A stretch of 64,000 nucleotides of DNA from CAVSRC01 sp963781775 (lineage in GTDB: Bacteria; Pseudomonadota; Alphaproteobacteria; Rhizobiales; Kaistiaceae). Below, piece after piece: positions 43,577-52,908 of the stretch. The notes below the pieces were generated by a model. It had not been told where the DNA came from. It was given only the letters and a program-made list of their open reading frames with translations, and did not search any database. Each line of letters begins with the position of its first letter. Position 1 is the stretch's first letter. Location of the stretch: NCBI GenBank assembly GCA_963781775.1, contig CAWAHE010000003.1:124001-188000 (forward strand), read 5' to 3'. The translations under genes were made by a program, and so were the position numbers.

Positions 43577-44061
43577 CAGTCTCGCGGGCGTAGCGAGGCC
43601 GTCTCGGGATTCAGCCGCCAGACAGCGAAATTGAGGGCAGCGGCGAAGGTCACCCACGCCAGATAGGGCGCCAGCAGCCACGCCGCAGTCGCGCTGATCG
43701 GGTGGAAGAGCGCGATAGTCAGCGCGATCGACGCCCACAGCAGAACGATCTCGAAGAATGCGAAATCCGGACGCCGGAGGCCGAAGAAGATCGGCGTCCA
43801 GGACGCGTTGAGCAACAACTGCGCGGCGTAGACCGCCAAGGCGAAGGTGAAACCGGCGGCACTCCACACCAGCCAGCCGGCCACGGCGATCATCAGATAG
43901 AGGATCGTCCAGACCGGCGCGAACAGCCAGTTCGGCGGCCGCCACGCCGGCTTTGCCAGTCCCTCGTACCAGCGGCCGGGCGGGAAGATGACGCCCATCG
44001 ACGCTGCGAGAAAGCAGGCGACGACAAAGCAGGCCAAAGCGACGAGCGAGGGGATGTCCAT
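43576..44061 (-). CDS. tspO: TspO/MBR family tryptophan-rich sensory protein
   Basis: A 161-residue five-helix membrane protein of the TspO (peripheral benzodiazepine receptor) family that binds porphyrins and affects stress and pigment gene control. Visible family features: K-P-A-W-R-P-P-N-W-L-F-A-P-V-W-T-I-L-Y in loop 1/TM2, L-L-L-N-A-S-W-T-P-I-F-F-G in TM3, and W-V-T-F-A-A-A-L-N-F-A-V-W in TM5. It starts 8 bases after the XRE-cupin gene stop on the same strand, so the regulator and TspO are probably one operon. Confidence 0.95.
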   Translation of the reverse strand: MDIPSLVALACFVVACFLAASMGVIFPPGRWYEGLAKPAWRPPNWLFAPVWTILYLMIAVAGWLVWSAAGFTFALAVYAAQLLLNASWTPIFFGLRRPDFAFFEIVLLWASIALTIALFHPISATAAWLLAPYLAWVTFAAALNFAVWRLNPETASLRPRD

Positions 44062-44069
44062 GATGCGTC

Positions 44070-44702
44070 CTAGATGGCTTCGCGCCGTGGCGCCGGAATG
44101 GTCTGCGCGGCCGGCAGGTTCGGCGTGACGACGACCATGGCCGAGCAGGCGGAGCGCCCCTGCGCGCGGTAGCTGTGCGGTGCGCCCGAGTCGAAATACA
44201 TGGAGTCGCCTTCCTGCAAGGCAACGTCTTCGCCGGCGACGTTCACCGCGAGCTGTCCGTGGAGGACGTAGATCAGTTCGGCGCCGTCGTGCTGATGCGG
44301 CTCCGACGACTTGGAGCGCGGCGGGAACTCCGCGTAGTACGCCTGCATCTTGCGGTCCGTCACCGGGAAATCGAGGCTCTCGAAGTAGTATGAGGCTTCC
44401 TCACCGTCAGGCCGGTCGGGCAAACGCAGACGATCCTTCTTTCGGACGACGGCAATGGCCGGCCGTTCGTTCTTTTCAATGAAGAAATGGTCGAGCCCGA
44501 CGCCGAACACCATGGCGATCCGCAGGAGCGTCGGCAAAGTCGGAAAGAGCTGGTTGCGTTCGATTTTCGACAGCATGGCGGGCGACAGACCCGTGTGCTC
44601 GCCGAGTTGCACCAGCCCGAGCTTCTTCTGTTGTCGAAGCGCGCGAACTTTCTGGCCGATCTCGTAGCGCTCGAGCCCTTCAGTCAGGGTGTTGGAGAGC
44701 AT
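44070..44702 (-). CDS. XRE-family regulator with C-terminal cupin domain
   Basis: A 210-residue regulator: residues ~13-70 are a Cro/C1-type helix-turn-helix (L-V-Q-L-G-E-H-T-G-L-S-P-A-M-L-S-K-I-E-R) and residues ~120-195 a cupin (H-Q-H-D-G-A-E-L-I-Y-V-L-H-G and S-G-A-P-H-S-Y) that probably binds a small effector or metal. This group often controls amine, aldehyde or stress genes. It lies directly upstream of tspO in the same direction. The AT-rich region before it has a palindrome that could be its own operator. Confidence 0.9.
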   Translation of the reverse strand: MLSNTLTEGLERYEIGQKVRALRQQKKLGLVQLGEHTGLSPAMLSKIERNQLFPTLPTLLRIAMVFGVGLDHFFIEKNERPAIAVVRKKDRLRLPDRPDGEEASYYFESLDFPVTDRKMQAYYAEFPPRSKSSEPHQHDGAELIYVLHGQLAVNVAGEDVALQEGDSMYFDSGAPHSYRAQGRSACSAMVVVTPNLPAAQTIPAPRREAI

Positions 44703-44764
44703 GCTTCAAGGGTTCCTTTTCACCCACGATCAAAACACCCTACAGGAAATTGCATTAAAAGAAA

Positions 44765-44793
44765 ACTCATTCTCATATCACGAGAATGTGAGT
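44765..44793. promoter_or_regulatory. palindromic operator candidate upstream of the XRE-cupin gene
   Basis: CATTCTC (44768-44774) and GAGAATG (44782-44788) form a 7-bp inverted repeat with a 7-nt centre, flanked by ACT and TGAGT. It stands in a ~90-bp AT-rich island, out of keeping with the GC-rich surroundings, between the divergent XRE-cupin and fasciclin genes. Confidence 0.5.
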
Positions 44794-44943
44794 GTAGATA
44801 AAATCAGTTTAACCTATATGCAATCTCGACGCGGCGCCGGTTCTGATCGATGCGGATCGAGCCGCCGCTTCCGAGGGAGACCTCGCTCGATTGTCACGAC
44901 CGACGGCCCCCGCGGGGGCCGGGTCACAGCAGGGAGTACGGAA

Positions 44944-45444
<501 letters not shown>

Positions 45445-45462
45445 GCCAAAGCGAACAATGCA

Positions 45463-45490
45463 TGGGGCGGGCCGCGATCAGCCCGCCCCA
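45463..45490 (+). terminator. stem-loop after the fasciclin gene
   Basis: A 10-bp perfect stem (45463-45472 with 45481-45490) with an 8-nt loop stands 19 bases after the stop codon. No T-run follows, so termination may be partial. Confidence 0.5.
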
Positions 45491-45522
45491 CATCACCGAG
45501 CTACGAAACGTAGAGAGATCAA

Positions 45523-45747
45523 ATGAAAGCGCTGAATATCGTAACGCTCCTCCTGATCATCGTCGGAGGCGTCAACTGGGGCCTGGTCGGCCTTTTCGAC
45601 TTTAATCTGGTAGCCGCCATCTTCGGCGCGGGATCGATGCTTGCCCGACTGGTCTATGTTCTTGTCGGGCTGTCCGCGGTCTGGCAGCTCGTGCCATTCG
45701 TCGGGGCGCTCGGTTCCAGTCAGCCCTCGGCCATGGTTGGCCGCTAG
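45523..45747 (+). CDS. DUF378 small membrane protein
   Basis: A 74-residue protein with two transmembrane helices. The sequence V-G-G-V-N-W-G-L-V-G-L-F-D-F-N-L-V is the DUF378 hallmark. Function of this family is unknown. A GAGAG site precedes the ATG. It lies 78 bases after the fasciclin gene on the same strand and ends before a strong terminator. Confidence 0.92.
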   Translation: MKALNIVTLLLIIVGGVNWGLVGLFDFNLVAAIFGAGSMLARLVYVLVGLSAVWQLVPFVGALGSSQPSAMVGR

Positions 45748-45767
45748 TCAAACCGGTTCGAACGGCG

Positions 45768-45807
45768 AAAAAGAGGGCGCGCCGTCGATTGGCGCGCCCT
45801 CATTTTT
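45768..45807. terminator. bidirectional rho-independent terminator
   Basis: An 11-bp stem (45773-45783 with 45791-45801) with a 7-nt loop, ATTTTTA on the right and AAAAA on the left, fits termination on both strands between the DUF378 and OmpA-family genes. Confidence 0.85.
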
Positions 45808-45821
45808 AGTTCATCCGGCGA

Positions 45822-47522
45822 TCAGTTCGATCCCATTTTCAACAGCGGTGTGATGTTGCGGAACGCCACGCGGCGATTCTCTCGCTCCGGCCCGGTCGTC
45901 GGCACCTTCAGATACTGCTCGCCGTAGCCCTGGGTGACCAGGTTCTCCGGCGGCACCTTGAAATAATAGGTGAGAATCTCGGCCACCGTCTGAGCCCGGC
46001 GATCCGACAGTGCCAGATTGGCGAGATCGGACCCGACCGCGTCGGTGTGACCTTCGATCAGGAAGACCTGATCGGGATCCTGGTCGAGAACCGCACGCAT
46101 GGCTTCGCCGACGCCCTGCATCTGCGCGATCTGGTCGTCAGGAAGGACCGCGCTACCGAACTCGAAGGTAACCGTGTCGAAATCGACGCGGCGGACCTTG
46201 TCGCGAATGCGGTCGCTACGCCGGATTTCCTCGAGCGTGTACGCCCGTTCGACCTGTTCCACCGGCGGCGCTTCGAACGTCTGTTGGAGCTGACGCTGGG
46301 ATGCCCCGCTGCTCTCCACGATGTATTGATCGCGTGGAATGTTCAGGCGAATCGGCGGTAGCCGATTGTGGAAATCGAACGTGACCGAGGGACCCTGCGG
46401 GCGCGGCGGAAGCGGCGGCGGACGGTTTCCACCGCGCGGCTGATCGGTGGCGCCGATCAGCACTTCGATGCTGCCGTTCCTGTTCTTGCGATAGCGCTGG
46501 ATGATGTTGCCGTCGGAATCGCGGACCGTCACGACTTGCGTGCCATCCGGCCGATTGACGGTGGTGACCGTCGTGTCGTTCGGCCCCTTCTGCTCCTGAA
46601 CCTGTCCGCCCTGACGACGGAAACGGTCAGAGTCGTCGTGCCGCACGGTGACCTGGCCGTTGTCCTCCTTGACGATGATACGACCGGCGCCGGCGTTGAT
46701 TTCGCCGCCTTTCGGAATCGCGGCTTCGTCCTTTGGAAGCACGGTCTTCTGCTCGGGCGGGGCCTCGCCGAACTGCGGATGCTGCTTCTTGAGCATGGAC
46801 GGATCGAACTTGCCGGCCGGCGGTTGGTCCACGACTTGCGGGTTGGGCGCGTTCGCCGGCGGATTGTTCGCCGTTGCCGCCGGGGGCTGCTGATTGGCCG
46901 GAGGTTGCTGCTGCGCGTCCATCGGCGGCTTGCCCTTCAGCTTCAGCTTGGGCGCGTCGGCCGTATTGGCAGGCGGCTGATCGGCCGGTGGCTGCACGGC
47001 GGTGGTTGCCGGCGCCTGCTGATCGGCTGGCGGTTGCTGCTGCGCGTCCATCGGTGGCTTGCGCTTCAGCTTCGGGGCGTCGGCCGTTTCCGCTGCCGGC
47101 TGATCGGTCGCGGCGGGCGGATTCTGTGTGTTTTCAGCGGGCTGCTGTTGCTTCTGCTCGACGGGTGGAGTTTCGGCGTTCGCGGCGGGCGGCTGCTGCT
47201 CGGCCGGTGGCTGGGCGGCCGTGTCACCAGCCTTCTCGCCGCTGGGCGGCAGGCCAGCCGTGGCGCGCGCCTCATCCAAAGCCTTGAGAGCCTGGTTGAG
47301 TGCCCTTTGGGCCTGCTTCACGCCTTTTCCGGACGCCATCGCCTCACGGAGCGCCGCACGCGCCGCCTCAACATCGGCTTCCGCTGCGGCGACTGCTGCG
47401 GGCGTTTCCGCCTGAGCGAGCATGATCGGCGACGAAGCCGCCCGGCCGGCGGCAAACGCTTGGGGCGTCGCGATCAATGCCAGCGCGGCGCTGGCGAAAA
47501 GCACGGATTTCATTGAATTCAT
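45822..47522 (-). CDS. OmpA-family protein with repeat-rich Pro/Gln linker
   Basis: A 566-residue envelope protein. It has a signal peptide (first ~25 residues, ending F-A-A), an Ala-rich helical region (residues ~40-90), a long low-complexity Pro/Gln/Ala part (~95-270) and a C-terminal OmpA peptidoglycan-binding domain (residues ~440-566) with I-E-G-H-T-D-A-V-G-S, L-S-D-R-R-A-Q-T-V and G-Y-G-E. In the linker a ~20-residue unit recurs about residues 146 and 187 with K-P-P-M-D-A-Q-Q-Q-P-P-A. It resembles OmpA proteins that pair with a rich linker in Hyphomicrobiales, tying the outer layer to peptidoglycan. ATG 47522 is given; ATG 47513 is also possible. Confidence 0.88.
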   Translation of the reverse strand: MNSMKSVLFASAALALIATPQAFAAGRAASSPIMLAQAETPAAVAAAEADVEAARAALREAMASGKGVKQAQRALNQALKALDEARATAGLPPSGEKAGDTAAQPPAEQQPPAANAETPPVEQKQQQPAENTQNPPAATDQPAAETADAPKLKRKPPMDAQQQPPADQQAPATTAVQPPADQPPANTADAPKLKLKGKPPMDAQQQPPANQQPPAATANNPPANAPNPQVVDQPPAGKFDPSMLKKQHPQFGEAPPEQKTVLPKDEAAIPKGGEINAGAGRIIVKEDNGQVTVRHDDSDRFRRQGGQVQEQKGPNDTTVTTVNRPDGTQVVTVRDSDGNIIQRYRKNRNGSIEVLIGATDQPRGGNRPPPLPPRPQGPSVTFDFHNRLPPIRLNIPRDQYIVESSGASQRQLQQTFEAPPVEQVERAYTLEEIRRSDRIRDKVRRVDFDTVTFEFGSAVLPDDQIAQMQGVGEAMRAVLDQDPDQVFLIEGHTDAVGSDLANLALSDRRAQTVAEILTYYFKVPPENLVTQGYGEQYLKVPTTGPERENRRVAFRNITPLLKMGSN

Positions 47523-47545
47523 TGGTGGTTTCCTCGCGAGTTGAC

Positions 47546-47564
47546 GGGGCCACCGGTTGGCCCC
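47546..47564 (-). other. hairpin in the leader of the OmpA-family gene
   Basis: GGGGCCA pairs with TGGCCCC around a 5-nt loop, ending 24 bases upstream of the OmpA start codon. It may influence translation. No gene is seen in the rest of 47523-47686. Confidence 0.3.
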
Positions 47565-47686
47565 TGTCCCCCCTCGCTCTCGTCCGCTGACATCCGCGGT
47601 AGCGCTCGACCGCCTACCGCACGCAAGCGGCAGCAGCGCGGCCGCATGTAGGCCGCTTCATGTTGAACAGGGGATGAACGCTGAAC

Positions 47687-48538
47687 TCAGCGAATGGTTC
47701 CGGTGGCGACCGGCATGTCGTCGCGGGCGCCCCATTCGGTCCACGATCCGTCGTAGAGGGCGCTGCCGATGCCGAGCGTGTCGAGCGCCAGCGACAGGAT
47801 CGCGGCGTTGACGCCCGAACCGCAGCTCGTGACGATCGGCCGGCCGAGGTCGACGCCGGCGTTGGCGAAGGCCGCGCGCACCGCCTCGGGCCCTCTCAGC
47901 CGACCGTCGGCGATCAGGTCGGAGGAGGGGACGTTGAGACTTCCGGGGATGCGGCCGGACTTTACCCAGTTGCGCGGCTCCGGTGCCTCGCCGAGAAAGC
48001 GCGGCGCCGGGCGGGCATCGACGAGCTGGAAGGCGGCGGCTGCAATACCGTCGCGTACCTCCTGCATGTCGCGCACCGCAGCCGGATCAAAGTGGGCGGC
48101 GAAGGTTCGCGCGGTCCGGGTGACTGCGCGATCATCAAGCGCTCGGCCCTCCGCGCGCCACTTCGGTAGCCCACCGTCGAGGATCACCACGTTGGCCGCG
48201 CCCATGACGCGGAACGTCCACCACACCCGCGGTGCCGAGGAGAGGCCGACGCTGTCATAGACGACAATCTTCTGTTTCGCGTCGATGCCCAGCGCGCCGA
48301 CCGCGGACGCGAATTGCCCCGGTGTTGGCAGCATGTGGGGCAGGGGATTGCTGGTATCGGCGATCGCGTCGATATCGAAAAAAACTGCGCCCGGAATGTG
48401 TGCGGCGTCGTATTCCTTGCGCGCCTCGCGCCCGCTGCCGGGCAGATGCCAGCTTCCGTCGACCACGACGATGCCGCCTTCGCCCAGATGGTCGGCGAGC
48501 CACTCGGTTGAAACGAACCAGCGCGAACGATCGGTCAT
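47687..48538 (-). CDS. sseA: sulfurtransferase, rhodanese family (3-mercaptopyruvate sulfurtransferase type)
   Basis: A 283-residue protein with two rhodanese domains. The active-site Cys239 lies in T-S-C-G-S-G-V-N-A; the CGSGV-type loop favours 3-mercaptopyruvate over thiosulfate. The family begins as here with W-L-A-D-H-L, and W-S-G-like R-Y-D motifs are kept. It moves sulfur from 3-mercaptopyruvate to a thiol acceptor in the cytoplasm. It is followed upstream on the same strand by alaX with a 3-base gap, so the two are cotranscribed. Confidence 0.94.
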   Translation of the reverse strand: MTDRSRWFVSTEWLADHLGEGGIVVVDGSWHLPGSGREARKEYDAAHIPGAVFFDIDAIADTSNPLPHMLPTPGQFASAVGALGIDAKQKIVVYDSVGLSSAPRVWWTFRVMGAANVVILDGGLPKWRAEGRALDDRAVTRTARTFAAHFDPAAVRDMQEVRDGIAAAAFQLVDARPAPRFLGEAPEPRNWVKSGRIPGSLNVPSSDLIADGRLRGPEAVRAAFANAGVDLGRPIVTSCGSGVNAAILSLALDTLGIGSALYDGSWTEWGARDDMPVATGTIR

Positions 48539-48541
48539 GGC

Positions 48542-49261
48542 TCAGGCGCCTTCTGCGAAGCGGATGCGCACCCGCCGGTTCTGGCGACCCTTGCTCTCCA
48601 TCTTGGAGATGATGAGCCGGCCGATCTCGCCAGTGGCGCGAACATGGGTGCCGCCGCAGGGTTGAAGGTCGATGTCGCCGATCCGCACGAGGCGCACGCG
48701 GCCAGTGCCCATGGGCGGCTTGACCTTCATCGTCTTGACCATGCCTGGATTGGCGAGCAGCTCTTCGTCCGTGATCCATTCGTCGCTGACCGGATAGTCG
48801 GCCGAGACCAACGCGTTCAGCCGCTCCTCGATTTCTTCCTTGGGCGGCACCTCGCCGTCGATGTCGAAATCGAGGCGGCCCTCGTCAGCCCCGATCGAGC
48901 CGCCGGTGACCGGAAACGGCAAGACCACAGACAGAAGGTGCAGGCCGGTGTGGATGCGCATGTGACGGTGGCGCCGTTCCCAATCGAGCGCCGCGGTCAG
49001 CGTCTCGCCGGGTTCGGGCAGGGCCTCTGCCTCGCCGGGAACGTGCACGATCTGGCTCTTGTCGTCGCCATAGACGGCGGTGGCGATGGCGATGTTGCCG
49101 CCGGCACGGCGCAGAACGCCGGTATCGCCGGGCTGACCGCCGCCGGTGGCGTAGAAGACGGTGCGGTCGAGCACGATGCCGCGGCGGTCATTGACGGCGA
49201 CGACGGTTGCCTCGGTCTCGGGCAGATACGCGTCGGCGCGGAACAGAAGTTCGGTCGGCAT
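48542..49261 (-). CDS. alaX: alanyl-tRNA editing protein AlaX
   Basis: A 239-residue stand-alone editing domain that hydrolyses mischarged Ser- or Gly-tRNA(Ala). Zinc ligands fit the family: the H-x-x-x-H motif H-T-G-L-H near residue 105 and the C-G-G-T-H near residue 205. The N-terminal part with G-G-Q-P-G-D-T-G is present, as in AlaX-M. It is the first gene of the alaX-sseA unit. Confidence 0.93.
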   Translation of the reverse strand: MPTELLFRADAYLPETEATVVAVNDRRGIVLDRTVFYATGGGQPGDTGVLRRAGGNIAIATAVYGDDKSQIVHVPGEAEALPEPGETLTAALDWERRHRHMRIHTGLHLLSVVLPFPVTGGSIGADEGRLDFDIDGEVPPKEEIEERLNALVSADYPVSDEWITDEELLANPGMVKTMKVKPPMGTGRVRLVRIGDIDLQPCGGTHVRATGEIGRLIISKMESKGRQNRRVRIRFAEGA

Positions 49262-49390
49262 TTGATGGTCCCCTTGGCTCCGCCCGATCCTAGACTCCTC
49301 GCACGGTGAGCGAAATGCGCCAGCTCCGGTTTTGGCAGGCGGGATGCGTTGTTATAGTTGCCCGGTCACAAGCAACGCGAAAGGAGCGTA

Positions 49391-50191
49391 ATGGTCGACA
49401 ATACCAGCCGAAGGACTTCGGAGGAGAACGGGCGTCTGTGGGGAGCGCGGGCGCGGGACTGGGCGGACATTCAGGAGGGAACCGTCAGACCGGTATTCGA
49501 GGCGGTGCTCGAGCGCACGCGCGTTGAATCGGGAACGCGATATCTCGATGCCGGCTGCGGGTCGGGCATGGCTGCGGAAATCGCGGCTGGGTGGGGAGCC
49601 CAGGTGTCGGGTATCGACGCCGCGCCGGCTTTGCTGCAAATCGCGCGCACGCGCGTTCCTACTGGCGACTTTCGCCACGGCGACCTGGAGGAACTGCCGT
49701 TCTCAGATGCCGCCTTCGACGTCGCAACCGCTTTCAATTCGGTGCAATACGCCGGCAACCCGGTGGCCGCACTGAGCGAGGTGCGGCGTGTGGTCAGGCC
49801 CGGCGGCGCGGTCGTGGTGATGACCTGGGGCGAACCGGAAGGCATGGAAGCGGCGGCTCTGGTGGGAGCGCTGCGGCCGCTCCTGCCGCCGCCGCCACCG
49901 GGCACACCCGGTCCGTTTGCTCTGTCGGACGAGAAGGCGCTGCGCGAGTTCGCAACAGATGCGGGACTCGAGCCGGTCGAGGTGTTCGATGTGGACAGCC
50001 CGTGGACCTATGCCGACGAGTATACTGCAGCGCGCGGGCTTGCCTCCGCCGGCGTCGCCGTCAAGGCGATGGAGCGGGTCGGCGAGGAGGCGGTCGCCAA
50101 GGCGTACAGGAACGCGGTTGCCGCTTTTCGGCAGCCCGACGGCACTGTCCGGGTCAACGCCCGGTTTCGCTGTCTGCTAGCGCAGCCGTGA
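49391..50191 (+). CDS. SAM-dependent methyltransferase (class I, Methyltransf_11/25)
   Basis: A 266-residue methyltransferase. SAM-binding motif I is D-A-G-C-G-S-G at about residue 58; the D-V-A-T-A-F-N-S-V-Q motif and the R-P-G-G-A-V-V-V-M-T motif follow. AAGGAG lies 4 bases before the ATG at 49391, which decides the start. The methyl acceptor is unknown. It stands between the divergent alaX-sseA unit and the convergent cysK gene. Confidence 0.9.
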   Translation: MVDNTSRRTSEENGRLWGARARDWADIQEGTVRPVFEAVLERTRVESGTRYLDAGCGSGMAAEIAAGWGAQVSGIDAAPALLQIARTRVPTGDFRHGDLEELPFSDAAFDVATAFNSVQYAGNPVAALSEVRRVVRPGGAVVVMTWGEPEGMEAAALVGALRPLLPPPPPGTPGPFALSDEKALREFATDAGLEPVEVFDVDSPWTYADEYTAARGLASAGVAVKAMERVGEEAVAKAYRNAVAAFRQPDGTVRVNARFRCLLAQP

Positions 50192-50208
50192 GGCTCCGGT
50201 AACGAACT

Positions 50209-51243
50209 TCAGGCGAGCGGGACCGCGATATCAGATTTGTGGGTCAGCCACTGGGGCACCGGCAGATCGTGCTCACGCAGAAAGGTCGGGTTGAACAGCT
50301 TCGACTGGTAGCGCGTGCCGAGATCGCAGAGCACCGTCACGATCGTGTGGCCGGGGCCGAGATCGCGGGCAAGGCGCAGCGCACCGGCAATATTGACTCC
50401 CGTCGAGCCACCGAGCGCCAGGCCCTCGTGCTCGATCAGATCGAACACCAGCGGAATCGCTTCCGAATCCGCGATGAGATACGGCTTCTCGACCGTGATG
50501 TCGTCGATCATCGGCGTCACGCGGCCGAGACCGATACCTTCGGCGATCGAGTTACCCTTGGTCGCTTCCGCCTTGCCGGTGGAGAACAGTTTGAACATGG
50601 CGGCGCCGTGAGGGTCGGCGCAGCCGATGACGATGTCCTTCTTCTTCTCGCGCAGAAACAAAGACGTCCCGGCGAGCGTGCCCCCGGTGCCGACCGAGCA
50701 GATGAAGGCATCGATCTTGCCATCCGTCTGCCGCCAAATCTCCGGGCCTGTGGTCAGGTAGTGGGCCATCCGGTTGTCGCGGTTGTTCCATTGGTCGGCG
50801 AACAGCACGCCGTTCGGCTCCGATGCACGGAGTTCGTCGGCCAGCCGCCGGCCGATATGCTGATAGTTGTTCGGGTCGCTGTAGGGCTTTGCCGGCACCT
50901 CAACCAGCGTCGCCCCGGCGAGCCGCAGCGCGTCCTTCTTCTCCTGGCTCTGCGTGTCCGGAATGACGATGATGGTCCGGTAGCCGCGCGCGGCGGCGAC
51001 CAGGGCGAGGCCGATACCGGTATTGCCTGCCGTCGCTTCGACGATCAGGCCGCCGGGCTTGAGATCGCCGCGCTTCTCCGCCGCTAGGATCATCTGCCGC
51101 GCCGGACGGTCCTTGACCGACTGGCCCGGGTTCATGAACTCGGCCTTGCCGTAAATCTCGCAGCCGGTCAGTTCCGATGCCCGGCGAAGGCGGATCAGCG
51201 GCGTGTTGCCGATGGCATCGACGACGGAGGGCTTGACGTCCAT
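50209..51243 (-). CDS. cysK: cysteine synthase A
   Basis: A 344-residue PLP enzyme making cysteine from O-acetylserine and sulfide. The PLP lysine is Lys44 in Q-S-V-K-D-R-P-A; the substrate loop E-A-T-A-G-N-T-G-I-G-L and the phosphate-binding loop S-V-G-T-G-G-T-L-A-G are intact. The C-terminal part with G-L-A-L-G-G-S-T-G-V-N is present. I use ATG 51243; the upstream part of the frame is not conserved. It converges on the methyltransferase gene. Confidence 0.95.
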   Translation of the reverse strand: MDVKPSVVDAIGNTPLIRLRRASELTGCEIYGKAEFMNPGQSVKDRPARQMILAAEKRGDLKPGGLIVEATAGNTGIGLALVAAARGYRTIIVIPDTQSQEKKDALRLAGATLVEVPAKPYSDPNNYQHIGRRLADELRASEPNGVLFADQWNNRDNRMAHYLTTGPEIWRQTDGKIDAFICSVGTGGTLAGTSLFLREKKKDIVIGCADPHGAAMFKLFSTGKAEATKGNSIAEGIGLGRVTPMIDDITVEKPYLIADSEAIPLVFDLIEHEGLALGGSTGVNIAGALRLARDLGPGHTIVTVLCDLGTRYQSKLFNPTFLREHDLPVPQWLTHKSDIAVPLA

Positions 51244-51393
51244 GAGGCTCTGCTGGGTTGTTGGCGGCGATGCGCCTGCGAAAACGTTGGCCGGAAAGCT
51301 ATTCGCTGCGCCGGAAGGCATCAAGGTTGGCCCGGTCGCCGGAGCAGCGTCTCCCGAAACGATCGCCTCGAATTGAGGCGGCGGGGATGAATT

Positions 51394-52846
51394 TCATCCG
51401 CCGCGCTCATCGCGGTGGCGGAGCGTGGCATACGCTTCCAGCGCCCGCTTTCGCGCCTCGGCGTGGTCGACGATGGGCAGCGGATAAGTCGCTCCGAGTG
51501 TCACCCCGGCGGCCTCGAGCACCTTTGCGGGCGCCTGCCACGGCTTGTGGATATAGCGGTTCGGCAGTTCGGCAAGTTCCGGCACGAAACGGCGCACGTA
51601 CGCGCCGTTTGCATCGAACTTTTCACCCTGCAGAACCGGATTAAAGATGCGGAAGAACGGCTGCGCATCGGCCCCCGATCCCGCCACCCATTGCCAGTTC
51701 ACCGGGTTGTTGGCCGCGTCAGCGTCGACCAGTGTGTCCCAGAACCACTCCTCACCGATGCGCCAGTCGGCGAGCATGTCCTTGACCAGAAACGACGCGA
51801 CAATCATGCGCACACGATTGTGCATCCAACCGGTTTTCCAGAGCTGGCGCATGCCGGCATCGACGATCGGATAGCCGGTTCGTCCGCGCCGCCAGGCCCA
51901 GATGTCGTCGGCATAGGTATCGCCCCATGGAAAATCGTCGAAGGCTGAGTTCAGGTTGCGCCGGGCGATATCCGGGTTTGCGGCCAGTTGGTGCCAGGCG
52001 AACTCTCGCCAGCCGAGTTCGGAAAGGAATTTTGTCGTGCCGACGCCGCCACGTCGCGATACCGCGTGCCAGACCTGATACGGGCTGATCTCGCCGAAAC
52101 GCAGGTGGGGCGACAGCCGCGATGTGCCTTCGGCCGCCGGCACGTCGCGCGTTTCGCCATACGCGGCGACGTGTTCGGTGAACGCCTCCAGGCGGGCAAG
52201 AGCGGCGTGCTCGCCCGACCGCCAGACGGCACGGATGTCGGCCGCCCAGTCCGGCGCCGTCTGCAAGAGACCGTAGGACTCCAGATCGTCGCTCGGTAGC
52301 TCGGGCAGTCCGCTCGGGAAACGGCGCGGGACGGGAAGTGGCTGGCGCGGCTCGCCGGCCGCAAGCGCGGCGCGCCAAAAGGCAGAGAACACCCGAAACG
52401 GCGTCCCGGCTCCGGTGCGCACGGCGCCGGGCGAGAACAGCAGATTGGCCTCGAAGGTTTCGACCGGCACGCGACGGCGCGCGAGCTTCTCGGCAACCGC
52501 ATCGTCGATCCGCGCCGGCGCGCCATGGCGTCGGTTCCAGAAGACGGCATTCGCGCCGACCTCGCCCGCGACAGCGGGCACGACGCGCGCCGCGGAGCCC
52601 ATGCCGGAGCACGAGCTTGAGACCATGCGAGGCGAGGTCCGCGGAAAGCGCGCTCAACGCGTGGTGGAGCCACCACCGCGCGGCGCCACCGTGCGGCCGG
52701 ATCTCGGGGCTCTGCTCGTCGTGAACGTAAAGCACGACGACGGGGCCACCGTGGCGGCAGGCTGCGGTCAGCGCGGGATTGTCGGCGAGCCTCAGGTCGT
52801 CCCGGAGCCAAATCAGAGCAGGCTGCGCGCCGGCGGAATCGACCAT
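51394..52846 (-). pseudogene. phrB: deoxyribodipyrimidine photolyase, frameshifted
   Basis: Two frames together give one full photolyase of ~480 residues. The N-terminal part from ATG 52846 (A-L-I-W-L-R-D-D-L-R-L-A-D-N) covers the antenna-binding domain up to about 52600, and the rest in the next frame (from 52600 down to 51394) covers the FAD domain: F-L-S-E-L-G-W-R-E-F, G-Y-P-I-V-D-A-G-M-R-Q-L, T-G-W-M-H-N-R-V-R-M, N-W-Q-W-V-A-G. Both halves are well kept. The shift is explained by one extra G (one C on the plus strand) in the run at 52598-52600. It could be a real recent inactivation or a sequencing error. Confidence 0.85.
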
Positions 52847-52908
52847 CCCCTATCGTCACGCCCGGCAGCGGGCGGCGCAACCCGCAAACTGGCTTGATTG
52901 CTAACCGT

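Noticed and set aside
44905..44920. 16-bp perfect GC palindrome in the fasciclin leader as a terminator
   Set aside because: No T-run follows and it stands before, not after, a gene; a loop could form only by opening central pairs. Kept as a remark in the gene entry.
44689..44943. Longer fasciclin frame starting at 44689
   Set aside because: The extra part lacks a signal peptide and crosses the divergent promoter region; the ATG at 44944 has a GGGAG site and starts a proper signal peptide.
46800..47250. CRISPR-like repeated DNA
   Set aside because: The repeats are coding, in frame, unequal in spacing and belong to the Pro/Gln linker of the OmpA-family protein.
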